Below are positions 22,501 to 33,296 of a stretch of 64,000 nt of DNA, in pieces (within the stretch, counting starts at the first letter, position 1; each line of letters begins with the position of its first letter). Source of the stretch: Nematopogon swammerdamellus (taxonomy: Eukaryota; Arthropoda; Insecta; Lepidoptera; Adelidae); contig OX336340.1 in NCBI GenBank assembly GCA_946902875.1, forward strand, positions 16,011,566-16,075,565, given 5' to 3'. A program made the translations under genes and the position numbers. The notes under the pieces were generated by a model, which saw only the letters and a list, made by a program, of their open reading frames with translations, was not told the DNA's origin and searched no databases.

Positions 22501-25500
22501 GAACAGCGCGTCGTGCTCCATCTTCTGTAGCAGGTGCTCTGTAACAAACCATCTTATAAGGGTTCATTTTGCGTTGCTGGGAGTAAAGCAATTGTATGCA
22601 ATGATACTTTAGGAAAGATAGGTTATCTATATGACATTCAGTGCTTACACATGGCACGTCCTTGAAAAGTTGAGAGGAAGAACTATAAAGTGATGCGCCG
22701 ACTCGAATAGTCTTATTCCAATTATTAAAATTTGTGCAGAATCTCATTACACACGACGGCATTTTCGATGTGTTAGCGGCTCATGGTTAGCGGTCGGAAC
22801 GTGTGCGTAGTTGGTGGGCGACTAACTGCAGACAGGACTGTGGGTCTTGTATTTAATGTGCCGCTTGGGAGCTCAGATAACCTATCTACCTCCTTTTAAC
22901 TTATAATATCATTGATTGTATGTATGTACTTTACACTGAAGGGGGACTTGTTACAGAATGCAATATCTTTTAATCAACCTTGTAGACAACAACATTTTAG
23001 CATTGTAGAGATTTCCTTATGTTTCCTTTCATAAGAGTCGTGACAGGTGATATTGTAATATTAAGTTATCGAGAAAGCTGCAAACCACGAAAAAACCGGC
23101 CAAGTGCGAGTCAGATTCGCGCACCGAGGATTCCGCACCACAAAAAGAATCATTGAAAAAAAAACACGTTTCTTGTATGGGAACCCCCCTTAATTTTTTA
23201 CTTTTTCTATTTTTTATTATTTGTTGTTATATCCGCCAGAATAACACATATTTTGTAAAAATTTCAACGGGCTACCTATTATGGTTCAAGAGACACAGCC
23301 CTCGGACGGACAGACAGGCGGTGTAGGCTTAGTAATAGGTTTCCGTACGGGATACGGAAAACTAAAAAGAATACCATGTTATACATAAGAGGAAGCAGTA
23401 AAATCTCTCTATGCAGTATTTTTTTATTTATCTTCTCTTACTTCGTTCTCCTTCTTCGGATATTCAATTGTTTTATGTTGATTTTAATGCAAACATGAAA
23501 ATTGAAGCAAACACTCCGGGTGTTAAATTTGAACATTACCTCGAAGATAAGTGGCGGATCAGTATGTTCAAGTTTAGTATGCTACAACGAAAAAACGCTT
23601 GTTTAAAACAAATGTGGCTCAGTTTCACAACGCTAACAGTGACTTGACTAGGTACCATTAGTACCTCAACTTTATTAACCCATTGACAACTTGATACTTC
23701 AAGTATCTTAAATATTCATATATTTTAATTTCTTATTTTTGACAATAAAATTATACTACATTGTAGTTTAATATACTAACATAATTATGTTGATACAAAT
23801 TACGTATCAAAGTTTGACAAAGGCTCTTTACACCTGATTCACTTAATTAAGGGCGGTGTTATTATGTGGCTAGTCACTAAATACTTGTAAAAATGTTTAA
23901 AAAAATACCCTGCGAAGTTTTTTGTCGGTTCTTCTTCGTGGGTGTAATCGAACCGGATAGAACAAATTGTGACAAGTTCGAGCGCAGTCTAACTACCATA
24001 TGAATGATCAATAAACAATACAATACAATACATTGATGAAAGCGTGACAGACCGAGCAGGCGCCTACAGAACGGCAGCTCGTGGAACTTGATCAGCAGCA
24101 TGAGCGTGGGCACGTCCGCGCGCAGCAGCAGCGACACGAGCAGCGACACACTCACACTCTCCCACGCCGCGCCACCGCACAACATCTTTAGCCGCTCCAC
24201 TACGCTCTCCGTCACTGCAAAGTTATGTTTCACGATCAAAGGGGGACGCACTGACATGGCACCTAGTTCATCCGGTGTTATGGGCTGACATCACGAACAT
24301 TGTAGGTGATGTAGCCAACCGTGTCAGTTTCCATTAAAAAAAAAATGTTTGCCAACATCATTTGCAACACAGTTCAATTAGCTAAATTTCGACCCTGCAG
24401 ATAAATTGTAACAATTGGATGATGGCACCTTTACCAACAAGCCTGTGAAAACTTGATTCATGGAGACTATTTGAAATTTGTAAGTTGTATACAAATTATA
24501 TATTTTTTTACCTATAACAATGTTGATGTAAGGACATTTTGCAATGCTTGGCACCAATAGTTACCAAACGCAAGTCAAACGACTGTAGGTAAGACAAGGG
24601 CTATTTTCCCAGCAGTCTGATCATTTTACCTGACTGCGCGAAGCAAAAAGGAGGGTAATGTTTTTGTTTTTCGAATTGAAATTACATACTATTAAATGAT
24701 CCAGTTGTTGTCTCTTAAACCAAACCTAGTTCGTAGCTTAAGAGGACAACATAGTAAACAGATTAACTTATACTATTGTTGGACAGCCAAAAAAGTATAA
24801 TATTCCATCAAACCGTTCGAACTTGAATGGGTTACCGTTCATCTGTTGAGTGAGACGACCGTGGTTCGGATTCCACATATAATTATAGGTACCTTCGCTT
24901 ATCTTACCAGGTGGAAGGGTTTAACCTGACCGGATTGATACCACCACACTGAATGCAAGGTCGGTCGAAGCGGTTAGGAAGGTGTGGAACTAAGCTTGCG
25001 ATGACTTCACCGAACATATCCAGGCCCATCGGCAGTAGAGGAGGGTGTAAATCGAGGTCGGGACTAGCGAGTGGCCACTCAAAATTTCCCACGCGTGCTT
25101 CACGTTTCGGCTCGCATCAAGCCCTCGTCATGACAGCCGACTTCAATATTGTCGTCATAGCCGGCATGGCAATAGGGAAGAACTGACATGGCACCTAGTT
25201 CACCAAAAAATTGTGGGCACCAAAAAGTTTCATAAAAAAAAATTAAACTTCCCGCGCGGGCACCTCTCCATGTGCCGCGCGCCATGTCATGTTCATGAGA
25301 GCCAAGTTCTACACATTTGTAAGTATTCCATGTAACAGTTAAATTGACTTACACAAAGACTCGAGGTCGTGCGTCATAGCCTTCAGTACAGTGTCCGACT
25401 TGGCCGCCAGGTTCAGTAGATAGGGCATGATGTTATTCTTCTTGTCCACTTGACTGTCCGGACTTATTGCTTCCTGCATAATTAGATTAAGTCAGTCTGT

Positions 25501-28500
25501 CTGAATATTAAATTTGAAAATAAGTCTGGACTCTTCACAGAAAATTATTGTGGTTATTTTTTTACAAAAACTGTTTGAAACTTCTTTTAAAGAAACCAAA
25601 GATACATTTGAGGGAAATTACTTTGGAATTTTTTTTTTCAGATTGTAGATTTTAGTAAATAAATGACCTATATAACTACATAAAATAACTAAAATGCAAG
25701 GTAACATTAGTGCGCCCTAAAATAGGGCCAACACCTCCTCGGGGGTGAGACTACAACCTTTCGGGGGTGAGCCTACAACCTCTCGTGGGTGAGCCTACAA
25801 CCTCTCGGGGGTGAGACTACAACCTCTCGGGGGTGAGACTACAACCTCTCGGGGGTGAGACTACAACCTCTCGGGGGTGAGACTACAACCTCTCGGGGGT
25901 GAGACTACAACCTCTCGGGGGTGAGACTACAACCTCTCGGGGGTGAGACTACAACTTCTCGGGGTTGAGACTACAACCTCAAACTCAATCGAACACGCAA
26001 TTGGTCTACTATAAAAGCAAAGAAGCGAACATTGAAGAGCTGCAGCAAGGCGTGGCGTATGTGCGGCGCGTGCGTCGCGGGCAGGTTGTTCATGATGCCC
26101 ACGTGCTCCATGTTGTGCAGAAGCCGCTCGCTGTCGAGGCCGGGCCGCAGCGCGCGCGGCACCACCAGCGAGGGGTCGCAGCGCGCCACGTGCGTCAACA
26201 CCCAGTCGCACTCCCGGCTCTCTGCCAACCATATACCAACATCTCATTTCACAACATACATACATACATAACACACGCTGTATCCCGACATGACTTATTA
26301 CATTTCTTTGTAATAAACTTTTACTAATATTTGTTGAATTGACTTGATATCACTGACTATCAAATTGACGATGGGACTATACACCAGATATAGGTAATGT
26401 AAATAGGCAGAGTGGTCAGATTCTTCAGTATTCGTGTTTATGCTGTAAATATCAATGCTCTTGTGAGCGGTAGTATGGGTTAATTATTTATAAGTTACTA
26501 TAATATAATAGTTATAAGGTACTGTGACTTGCGAAGTTTGTTTGTCAGTTCTTCTTCGCATTGAATTTAGAACTGGCGGAATTTTCGACACATCCAAGCG
26601 TAGGTTACCTACCTGTGGATGAAATTATACAATAAACAATAAACAATCAGGGTAAGCAGAGTAATCGGTGTTGTGCTATGAGGACTCTGGTAAATTACAG
26701 CACAACGCCGACCACCACATTTAGCACAGTATACGGGCAAGACAACTATCAAGCAGCAAGTAAGGCACTAAGAATCCACCTGCTGCATGACTAGGTGGAA
26801 GAACTGCATTTCACAACATCATTTTATAAAGCAGTACGTGCAAAATGCTTACTCAAATACAACGTACCGTGTGGGGTCGGTACTTAAAAAGAAAAGCCCC
26901 GCTGCATCTCTCCCCGTGCATGTCGTAAAAGGCGACTAAGGGATAAGGACAAGATGCCGTGCTAAAGGGCGACAGGCTCGCCACCTCTCACCTTAGCACG
27001 GTACTTCCACCGAGTCATGCAGCAGTTGGGTCTTCGTGCCTTACTTGCTGCTTGATGATTGAATCTTCTTCGAATACTTTGCGAAACGTGGTCATCGGTG
27101 TTGTGCTGTAATTTACCAGAGTTCTTGCAGCACAACACCGATTACTCTTCTTACCCCGATTGTCGGGATTCAGCATGTGTGATATGTATGTCAAATACAA
27201 CGGTCGAGCCGTTCAATTGTTCACACATTTTTGTTTATAGAAAATGACATGTTTGGCTATATCACCTACAACATTCGTGATGTGAGCCTATAAAACCTTG
27301 ATGTACTAGGTGCCATGTCAGCGCTTCCTTTTGGTCACGCCGACTACATAGAACTGGATTGAAAACACCAACTGTTTATATAGCCGTTTCGACCGACGTT
27401 TCATTCAGTGCGGTGGTACCAACCCGGGCGGGTAAAACCCTACCACCTAGTAATGTAAGAAGGGAAGGGACCTACAGTTTTACGTGGCTACCAAATTGTA
27501 TAATTTGTTTTATTGTTTATTGTATAATTTCATCCATAGCTAGGTAACCTATGCTTGGATAAGTCGAAAATTCCACCAGTTCTAATTAAAAGGAAATGAT
27601 AACTGTTTATATAATAGAACTGACTACTACTGACTGAAGATATTAATGCAAACGATATAAACTAATTTCAAAAACCTTTTAGACATTCATCTATAAATAC
27701 ATTTAAAAACAACAATGAACATTTCAATATTGGCCACATTCGTTGATCTGACATCAGAAATAGTAAAAGTATTTCAAATATCATTCAAAGTAATTCAAAA
27801 ACATTCAAAGTAATGTCAATATGCCGGTCATCAGGATTGCTTGTGAATAAACTGTTTCTGGACGGTTAACTATTTACCTATTTATAGTGTGGAGCCGGTA
27901 CTTAAAAATAATAGTCCCACTGCATCTCTCCCCATGTATATCGTAAAAGGCGACTAAGGGATAAGGACAAAATGCCGTGCTAAAGGGCGGCAGGCTAGCC
28001 ACGTGTCACCTTGGCACGGTCCGCCCGCCGAGCAGGTGGGTCTTCGTGCCTTACTTGCTGCTTGATAGTTATCTTGTCCGAATACTTTGCTAAACGTGGT
28101 GGTAGGTGTTGTGCTGTAATTTAGGTACTGTAGTTTTTTCAGCACATCACGGATAACTCTACTTACCCCGATTCTCGGAATAAAGCGTGTGTTATGTAGT
28201 GTAGTAACTATTTACATGAAATCATATTTCATCTGCAAGCACTTTACTCTAAAAATAGTCAAACAGACCTAGCAGCATGTCTATGCACTTGGCCCTCTCC
28301 TCCCCGGACAGGCGTGTCAGATTTGTAGTTGCCATGTCCAGCAACCCCCGCACCGGCTCCGAGTTCTGCAGGGCCGAAGCTGGAGACCAAACAAATAATT
28401 TTCATTATTTTTAAATTGTTCGCAAAAAAAAAAATTATTGTGCTCATTCCACGTTATAAACTACTCCAGTTTTCACCACATTGTACACTCTCCACAATCT

Positions 28501-31500
28501 CTTCCATCAGTAAATAGCTAAATGCTCGTGAAAACAAATAATAAATCTGACCAGGGAAGTTGGATTTCCCCGTGGAAATGTCCTTGAGTAGTGTGATACA
28601 CCATGGAGTGATGACGGACGCCCATGCCTCCCCCAGCCCGCACACCTCGGGCACTATCACGGCTGCGGCTTCCAGCGATGGACCACCCTGCGACTCGTTC
28701 TGAAATTAAATATGCCTTCATTTAGTATGAGATAAGCAGCAGACAGAGGACATTATTCTGTTACTTACTCCGAAATTTATATTCGATATCATTTTTTATA
28801 TTTTAACCTGTACGCTCCCGCGTTATAATATGTCTACAGCCCCCAGACTCCCGCATGGGCGTGGCCCGCGGACGGCGCGCGCGCACATGAGCGCCGACCT
28901 CGACATAAACGCAGATATTTCGGAAACTAATAAAGTTAGATCTATAAACTCTTCTGTCCTAGAAAGCCTAGAAAATTTCCTAAAATCCATGTGAAACAGT
29001 GAGGCTTACCTTGTTTAGAAGTACCAGATATTTTAGGTAGAAAAAAAAATCCCAATTTTTTTTTGAAAAATTCATTATAAAATAAATTCAAAACATACCT
29101 TTACAATATTTATATCAGAATACTCGTAAAGAAACATACTTTTAGAAATAGTAAAGTATAATATACGTTTTCTTTACAGAAATCAGCGAAATCGGATGTT
29201 CAACATGAACATCCTGGGACATTCCGTAAACTCCGAGATGGCACGCGCGTGATATTTTTTCCCAATTTTATAAATATATTATTTGAACTAAACCTTCTTT
29301 TATTTTGCAACTGATCGTATGTTTGTATAATAATGCGAAGAAAATTGGAAAAATAAGCTATATTTCCATGAAAAATATGCCCCCAAAGTCATGTTTACAC
29401 ATTTCATACAAAAATAAACAAACATTTTTGAGCGACGAAAAATATGACTTTTGTCGCCACCCGAACTCGTAATGCATCTTCTATTGGTAGAATAACTAAT
29501 AAATAACACTATTTACTAACCTTTAGCTCATAGATGCACTTGAATACACTTATAATAAATAATTTCGCAGAAGTGCGTCACCTCGAAACTCGTGAGAAAT
29601 AGGAGAACAAAGAAACTGTCAGCTGACAGCTAGCGTTCGTTTTATTATTCATAATTGGTCTTTGGAGACAAGAAAAATGGTTAGTTCATAATTGCCGGTA
29701 TCACTTATAGCCCCCATCAACGATTGAAAGAGCAATAGACCAATTCGTGCGACCGTAATTTGAGAATAAAGATGGGGTCCGTTTCGGGCCCAAGATAATT
29801 GGCGGAAAAAATATATGGGCTCCGTTTCGGTTCCATAGGAGCTGCCAGGTTAATCTGAACGTAACCGGCTTTTTACTCTTTTGCTTTTATGGGGATACTA
29901 AATTCTTTATGAGTCTGGAAACGCAACAGCTTGCACAATATACAGCTTTCAACATTCAAACTAGGACCTAACCTAAATTTCCTCGTTCTCTTTCTCTCTC
30001 ATTGGCTTGTACCAAAAATACCCAATCAAGTAGAGAGAGAGTCAGAGTTAGAAAAAGTTACAATTACCAAACTTTCAAGGTTTTCAATTAACTTGTCTTA
30101 AACCTTTTGCCAGTGTTTATTCCTTATAGCTTAAAAACCATTTAAAAGATTTATAGCGTCTCACTAATGCATTGGCAAACAGGGTTATAAAAACAATGAT
30201 TGGCAATAATCTCTCTAGTAACACAAATTTGTTTACTTGTCGATTGATGTAATATTAAAGTGTGGAAAACTACATGCTACTCCTCTACATTGTCCCTATA
30301 GCAATTCAAAATTAAAAAAGTGTCCATCTTCAACAATTTCACAAAAAAAAAGGTGTGTATAGCGCAGTTTTCTCAACCGTTCACTTCGAAAGAATGCGGC
30401 GCGCACCCCCCCAGTACGGTGGAGGCGGAGAGCGGAGGGTGTGCGCCGCATTCTTTCGAAGTGAACGGTTGAGAAAACTGCGCTATAGACAGAACTTACC
30501 TATATTCAAAGTATTTTAAATGCATTACATGTCGAAGGGTGGCAAAAATACTAATTTTTCAAATGTTATGCACAATTTGATAATGTTTTTCTTTGCCAAC
30601 AAGCGAAGAATATCTTTTTTTTTTGTGCAGACAGGTCGCCATCACACCTACATAGCATTATTGTTGTGTTAGTCCACTGTGTAGGCATGCCTAACCTGAA
30701 GCCTAAGCTCATAGAAACGGCACTCAACAGACGGGGTGCGCATTTACACAAATAGTTTAAGTTATGGTGTCGGTTCCTAATAAAAGTAGATCTGATGGGT
30801 GCATTCAGAATACGCACACCATCACACTACGGTCACAGTCGCGCTATGCGCTCGCTGGTGGGTGTACTTTTCGGGGCACGCTAATGACTAAATTCTCCAA
30901 ATATATCTACCTTCAATTTCAAATCTTAGACGGGCATAAGAGGGCGTACTTACTCCTGGCGATATACTATTCCCCTCTCCAATGTATTCCCACTCTTCAG
31001 GATCATTTATCAGAAAAAAGTGTTTAGACTAAGGCCAAAACCGTAAAAACGCGACCATTATTAAACCATAAGAACGTGGCAGTAAGTATGTCACGTGGCG
31101 ACCGTTTGTATTCGGTTTGATATGTGTAGTTTTTTTTATTTATTCTTTAGGTAGGATTATTTATGGATTTTCATTTTGTGAGTGTTGGAGCGACTGTCTG
31201 CGATGTCTATATACGATTATCATATTTTGTTGAGTGTTTGGAATTTGTGCTAGGGAGTAGCCAAAGGATCCTAATAAGGTTTTTTTTATTGATGGTGGCT
31301 CTCTAAATACCCTGACCCATGTAAGTAAGGCAATATAGAGGCGCAAACCAACTTACATCATAATCCTGCTGCACAGACCACGTGACGGCATCCTGAAACA
31401 CGCAGGCGAAGTAATCGAGCACGGCTGTGCGGGCGGCTGGGAACTTGCGTAGCAAGGATACTCCAATTCGTGTCAACTCCGGGGCATTCGTAAAGTTCCG

Positions 31501-31575
31501 ACGGGACACTGAGTAGATGAACGTGCTGAGCTCTGTCGAGAGGCTTGAACCCGGCTGACTCGTCAGAGCGCTCAT
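13391..31575 (-). CDS. IntS5: Integrator complex subunit 5 (complete, 16 coding exons)
   Basis: Minus-strand exons in transcript order: 31575-31357, 28699-28552, 28379-28269, 26221-26031, 25473-25353, 24214-24053, 22538-22380, 21457-21145, 20242-19950, 18750-18542, 17838-17668, 16698-16582, 15980-15815, 15176-15037, 14235-14151, 13533-13391. The total is 2748 bases: 915 codons and TGA. The protein is an all-helical HEAT-like solenoid with no catalytic motif. Landmarks shared with vertebrate INTS5 (about 1019 aa) are LLRKFPAARTAVLDYF near the N-terminus, SVFHAGIIGKG, ALCYASALLRA, and QKNIGRLG near the C-terminus. From the family: with INTS8 it forms the shoulder that holds PP2A in Integrator, which ends snRNA and paused Pol II transcripts in the nucleus. 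The start ATG at 31575 is the first after an in-frame TAA about 30 bases upstream. Donors of exons 4 and 10 (GTTCG) and 3 and 6 (GTCTGT) are weak. Confidence 0.93.
14151..14235 (-). CDS. IntS5: IntS5 exon 15
   Basis: Acceptor TTTCAG, donor GTGAGT. Residues 841-868 (VQVLRDCIWNYTRDN). Too short to stand out as an open frame; placed by homology and phase. Confidence 0.87.
15037..15176 (-). CDS. IntS5: IntS5 exon 14
   Basis: Acceptor CTCGCAG, donor GTATAT. Residues 794-840, ELLETMVLGQLLPHPLN and PHLKPHE, aligned to the AEGSLLPPAL block. Confidence 0.9.
15815..15980 (-). CDS. IntS5: IntS5 exon 13
   Basis: Acceptor TGACAG, donor GTGAGG. Residues 739-793, an Ala/Arg-rich helix followed by RPALCYASALLRAVAATLL, very close to human INTS5. 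Extremely GC-rich. Confidence 0.93.
16582..16698 (-). CDS. IntS5: IntS5 exon 12
   Basis: Acceptor ACGCAG, donor GTTTCA, both ends phase 0. Residues 700-738; VELVSPDV and LPWPDEDFTK correspond to VESVCPD and LAWPPEEHAR in human. Confidence 0.92.
16738..17130. mobile_element. TIR element (MITE) in an IntS5 intron
   Basis: Both ends carry AAGGTGTTTCGTTAGTCAT and its complement. The inverted similarity extends about 57 bp. Flanks fit a TA target duplication, and no coding sequence lies inside. Confidence 0.8.
17668..17838 (-). CDS. IntS5: IntS5 exon 11
   Basis: Acceptor TTCCAG, donor GTGAGA, both ends phase 0. Residues 643-699. SVFHAGIIGKG is the most diagnostic INTS5 motif in the gene. Confidence 0.93.
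18195..18350 (+). mobile_element. SINE family B fragment
   Basis: Matches the second half of the family B copy at 18788 (TGGATGTAAGATAGCCGCAT onwards). No A tail. Confidence 0.7.
18542..18750 (-). CDS. IntS5: IntS5 exon 10
   Basis: Acceptor CATCAG. Residues 573-642, ATACRLLRKLCLASK and LLETALFREDDLFG, closely matching INTS5. The donor GTTCGT is weak, like that of exon 4. Confidence 0.9.
18788..19196 (+). mobile_element. SINE family B, full copy with tRNA head
   Basis: The first 70 bases fold like a tRNA, with an A-box TGGCCGAGTGG and a B-box GGTTCCAATCC. The middle shares its sequence with SINE family A. The end is GGATTACAT plus an A tract. Other copies at 18195 and 51650. Confidence 0.85.
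19651..19945. mobile_element. 295-bp TIR element at the IntS5 exon-9 donor
   Basis: Ends CCACAGAGCATCGAATA and its complement, inverted similarity about 50 bp with two small differences. Flanked on both sides by TAACCT, a 6-bp target duplication. No coding capacity. Superfamily not assigned. Confidence 0.88.
19950..20242 (-). CDS. IntS5: IntS5 exon 9
   Basis: Acceptor GGGCAG. Residues 475-572, with HALMKITQASVQYFFRCL, equivalent to the VRAGVHRFFASL segment of human INTS5. The donor lies inside a target-site duplication of a TIR transposon that starts four bases into the intron. Confidence 0.9.
20280..20667 (+). mobile_element. SINE family A, full copy
   Basis: Head with tRNA-like A-box (TAGCTCAGTGG), then a block resembling the 5S rRNA internal promoter (GCGGTCAGTAGTTGGATGGG), then a B-box-like GGTTCGGATTCC, a central domain, and a tail ending TTTCCAT plus A tract. 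Confidence 0.88.
21145..21457 (-). CDS. IntS5: IntS5 exon 8
   Basis: Acceptor ATTCAG, donor GTGTGT. Longest exon, residues 371-474, helical throughout (TEFVNTISYLLQYS; NLSLNLTTLL). Ends two bases into an Arg codon. Confidence 0.88.
21635..22057. mobile_element. TIR element, right end next to a SINE
   Basis: GTTTCAGGATAG near the left end and CTATCCTGAAAC at the right, with matching CTTCAGG inside. The right end runs into the A tract of an inverted SINE A. Confidence 0.7.
22058..22250 (-). mobile_element. SINE family A, 3' part, inverted
   Basis: T tract followed by ATGGAAACTGACACG, then the family A tail and part of the central domain in reverse complement. Confidence 0.85.
22380..22538 (-). 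CDS. IntS5: IntS5 exon 7
   Basis: Acceptor GTTACAG, donor GTTAGT. Residues 318-370 (EHLLQKMEHDALFSD, then LQRYSLARLLIL). GC-rich at third positions. Confidence 0.87.
23089..23368. repeat. Repeat family E, nearly complete copy
   Basis: Starts ACCGGCCAAGTGCGAGTC and ends TTTCCGTACGGGATACGG, the hallmark ends of a common lepidopteran dispersed repeat. Non-coding. Confidence 0.7.
24053..24214 (-). CDS. IntS5: IntS5 exon 6
   Basis: Acceptor TTTGCAG, donor GTCTGT. Residues 264-317, a repeat helix pair ending KFHELPFCRRLL. A SINE starts only 16 bases upstream of the acceptor, so the expected polypyrimidine and branch region is SINE sequence. Confidence 0.85.
24231..24350 (+). mobile_element. SINE family A, 3' fragment abutting IntS5 exon 6
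   Basis: Starts at CACGATCAAAGG, 16 bases from the exon-6 acceptor, and ends with TTTCCATT plus an A tract. Confidence 0.85.
24830..25245 (+). mobile_element. SINE family A, diverged and interrupted copy
   Basis: 5S-like TGAATGGGTTACCG and B-box GGTTCGGATTCC at 24830-24875 and the central domain to about 24985. The tail is recognisable at 25160-25245, separated by about 170 bases of unrelated sequence. Confidence 0.7.
25353..25473 (-). CDS. IntS5: IntS5 exon 5
   Basis: Acceptor TATGCAG, donor GTAAGT. Residues 224-263, MPYLLNLAAKSDTVLKAM, equivalent to VPFLLQLAVMSP in human INTS5. Confidence 0.87.
25735..25985. repeat. 22-bp minisatellite in an IntS5 intron
   Basis: About eleven copies of ACAACCTCTCGGGGGTGAGA plus two bases, with few variants. 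Lies within 50 bases of the exon-4 donor. Confidence 0.93.
26031..26221 (-). CDS. IntS5: IntS5 exon 4
   Basis: Acceptor TTGGCAG. Residues 160-223, with SRECDWVLTHVARCDP and HVGIMNNLPATHAPHIR matching INTS5. The donor GTTCGC is poor. A minisatellite begins about 45 bases into the following intron. Confidence 0.85.
26645..27195. repeat. Repeat family D, two copies head to head
   Basis: Inverted copy at 26645-26815 and a plus-oriented copy at 26869-27195, both with GCCTTACTTGCTGCTTGATG and AATCGGTGTTGTGCT-type ends. Confidence 0.75.
27236..27487 (-). mobile_element. SINE family A, inverted
   Basis: From GAAAATGACATGTTTGGCT to CTACAGTTTTACGTGG. Contains tail and central domain, lacks the head. 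Confidence 0.85.
27887..28200 (+). repeat. Repeat family D, third copy
   Basis: GTGTGGAGCCGGTACTTAAA to AAAGCGTGTGTTATG. Same layout as the copy at 26869. Confidence 0.75.
28269..28379 (-). CDS. IntS5: IntS5 exon 3
   Basis: Acceptor CTCCAG, donor GTCTGT (weak but phase-correct). Residues 124-159, a helical stretch ending AKCIDMLL. Confidence 0.82.
28552..28699 (-). CDS. IntS5: IntS5 exon 2
   Basis: Acceptor TTTCAG, donor GTCAGA. Residues 74-122. The block AWASVITPWCITLLKDIS aligns with the INTS5 segment that reads WAPVISAWSIDLMGQ in human. Confidence 0.88.
30358..30487. repeat. Inverted repeat with 50-bp arms in IntS5 intron 1
   Basis: Arms 30358-30407 and 30437-30487 (start TATAGCGCAGTTTTCTCAAC), with about one difference, around a GC-rich 29-base centre. 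Confidence 0.9.
31357..31575 (-). CDS. IntS5: IntS5 exon 1 (start codon)
   Basis: Residues 1-73, beginning MSALTSQPGSS, then a Leu/Arg helix (LLRKFPAARTAVLDYF) matching the INTS5 N-terminus. Donor GTAAGT, phase 0. The ATG has G at -3 and A at -1. Confidence 0.9.
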
Positions 31576-31834
31576 TTCGCCGGCCTCAATCACAGGAACG
31601 GGTTAGATTTTGCGCACAGATAAATAAAATAATGATTTTGGGTTAGCTATAACAAAATAAATTAGGTTAGTTAGAGTGTTGACGGTGAACTGATTGTTGT
31701 TGTTGTTATTGTTTTCGCCCTAAATAGGCAGGCAAAGATCATTTGACCATACAGCCAATTCACAATTTTCTTCTTATGTAGGTATTTTTGTTGTATTTTT
31801 CCAATTGTATTTCTTATTTATGTATAAATGGCTG

Positions 31835-32150
31835 GGTAGTTGTTTGTATTTACAAGAATTCTTTCGAAAGATGTAGGGATCGTTTCAGGATATTTGTAAT
31901 TTTCCATAAGCTTGTCTATCATGCATGGCATGAGTAATCTCTGGATTGTGAAAGCGGGACAGTTCAAGAAGATGTGGTCCATCCAGCCAGAGTTTGCTCT
32001 TCATCTATATTGCAGTGTTGACATAGGGAGGAATTCACTAAATTCATTCGATAAGGTCCGCATTGAATTGACAGTGACCCATACGACACGCGTTCGACAC
32101 CTGAAAGACTTCCTGGCTCCTTCCTGGCTCCTTTGGCTCCTTTTGTGAAC
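31835..32150 (-). mobile_element. LINE fragment with zinc-finger-like end
   Basis: Minus-strand frame holds LSIQCGPYRMNLVNSSLCQ and HCNIDEEQTL, like the Cys/His-containing C-terminus of Jockey/I-type LINE polyproteins. Frameshifted afterwards. Confidence 0.6.
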
Positions 32151-32228
32151 ACTCTGCTCGAAACGAAACGTAACAAAAACGACATGCACCGCCTCAACAT
32201 TAGGTTAGGGTTAATATACAGAAGATGC

Positions 32229-32519
32229 CTCAGAGGTTGCACGCTAGGTTTGGCATCAGTTCAGTCCGTGACTTTGGTCCTCCCTCCCTCACGACACGAC
32301 CGACGCCAGACTGACGCCAGACGTAAAATGCATTCGCACTATCAGTCTGCCATCAGTCTAGTCTAGTATCAAAATATTTTAAAATCCATCAGTCCGGTCC
32401 ATCATTCCAATCCATCCATCCATCAAAGTAGATTAAACGGTCAGTCTGGACTGGACCATGGTTTAACCAGACTGATGGACTGAACTGACGCCAAACCTAG
32501 CGTGTAACCTCCGTCTATC
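32229..32519. mobile_element. Small TIR element
   Basis: AGGTTGCACGCTAGGTTTGG on the left and its complement (with one or two changes) on the right. The interior is repeats of CAGTCTGG/CATCAGTC-like words. A deleted relative is at 35440-35495. Confidence 0.65.
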
Positions 32520-32632
32520 GACGCATTCTTCTTTATATTACGACTCCTTATATGTTGATGGAATCATGCTCCCAATCTCCGCTCTCCGCTCCGACACCAA
32601 ATATAGGCACATGATGCACATCTGTGATGTAG

Positions 32633-32832
32633 NNNNNNNNNNNNNNNNNNNNNNNNNNNNNNNNNNNNNNNNNNNNNNNNNNNNNNNNNNNNNNNNNNNN
32701 NNNNNNNNNNNNNNNNNNNNNNNNNNNNNNNNNNNNNNNNNNNNNNNNNNNNNNNNNNNNNNNNNNNNNNNNNNNNNNNNNNNNNNNNNNNNNNNNNNNN
32801 NNNNNNNNNNNNNNNNNNNNNNNNNNNNNNNN
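32633..32832. other. Assembly gap (200 N)
   Basis: Exactly 200 unknown bases inside the transposon nest. Open frames crossing it are meaningless. The 14 bases before the gap, CATCTGTGATGTAG, recur at about 35388-35401. Confidence 0.98.
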
Positions 32833-33296
32833 GTTCACGGTGATCGGTCCAGCAGTTTCGGAGTCTATCGGCCTCCAACAAACAGATCAACAGACAGATA
32901 CCAACATCCATTTATTTTATATGTACATTTACATATGCCGAGAGATATGCATACCATACTCCTATAGACCAAAGATTAATTATTTATCTTAGCTATAAAC
33001 TTTTACATTCGTATTTAGCGATACACCGGAAATAGAGAAAGAAGTTCGATCTCTTTTCGTCTGTGTAAAAAAGAGATATGAATTTCATCTCTTTCAAGCG
33101 TTTTGTTAAAAAAGTGAATAATGTACCTACAGAATTAAAATGCCTAACAATTATATACATTAATTACTTAATGGATAATGTATGCATACCATTCATTTTA
33201 TAACTCCAAAACCAATTATGCATACACAATCTAAAAAAAAGTATTGCTGTTTCTAGCTAGACAGGCTGTCCCGGCTGCATATTTCCAAAGTCTGTA

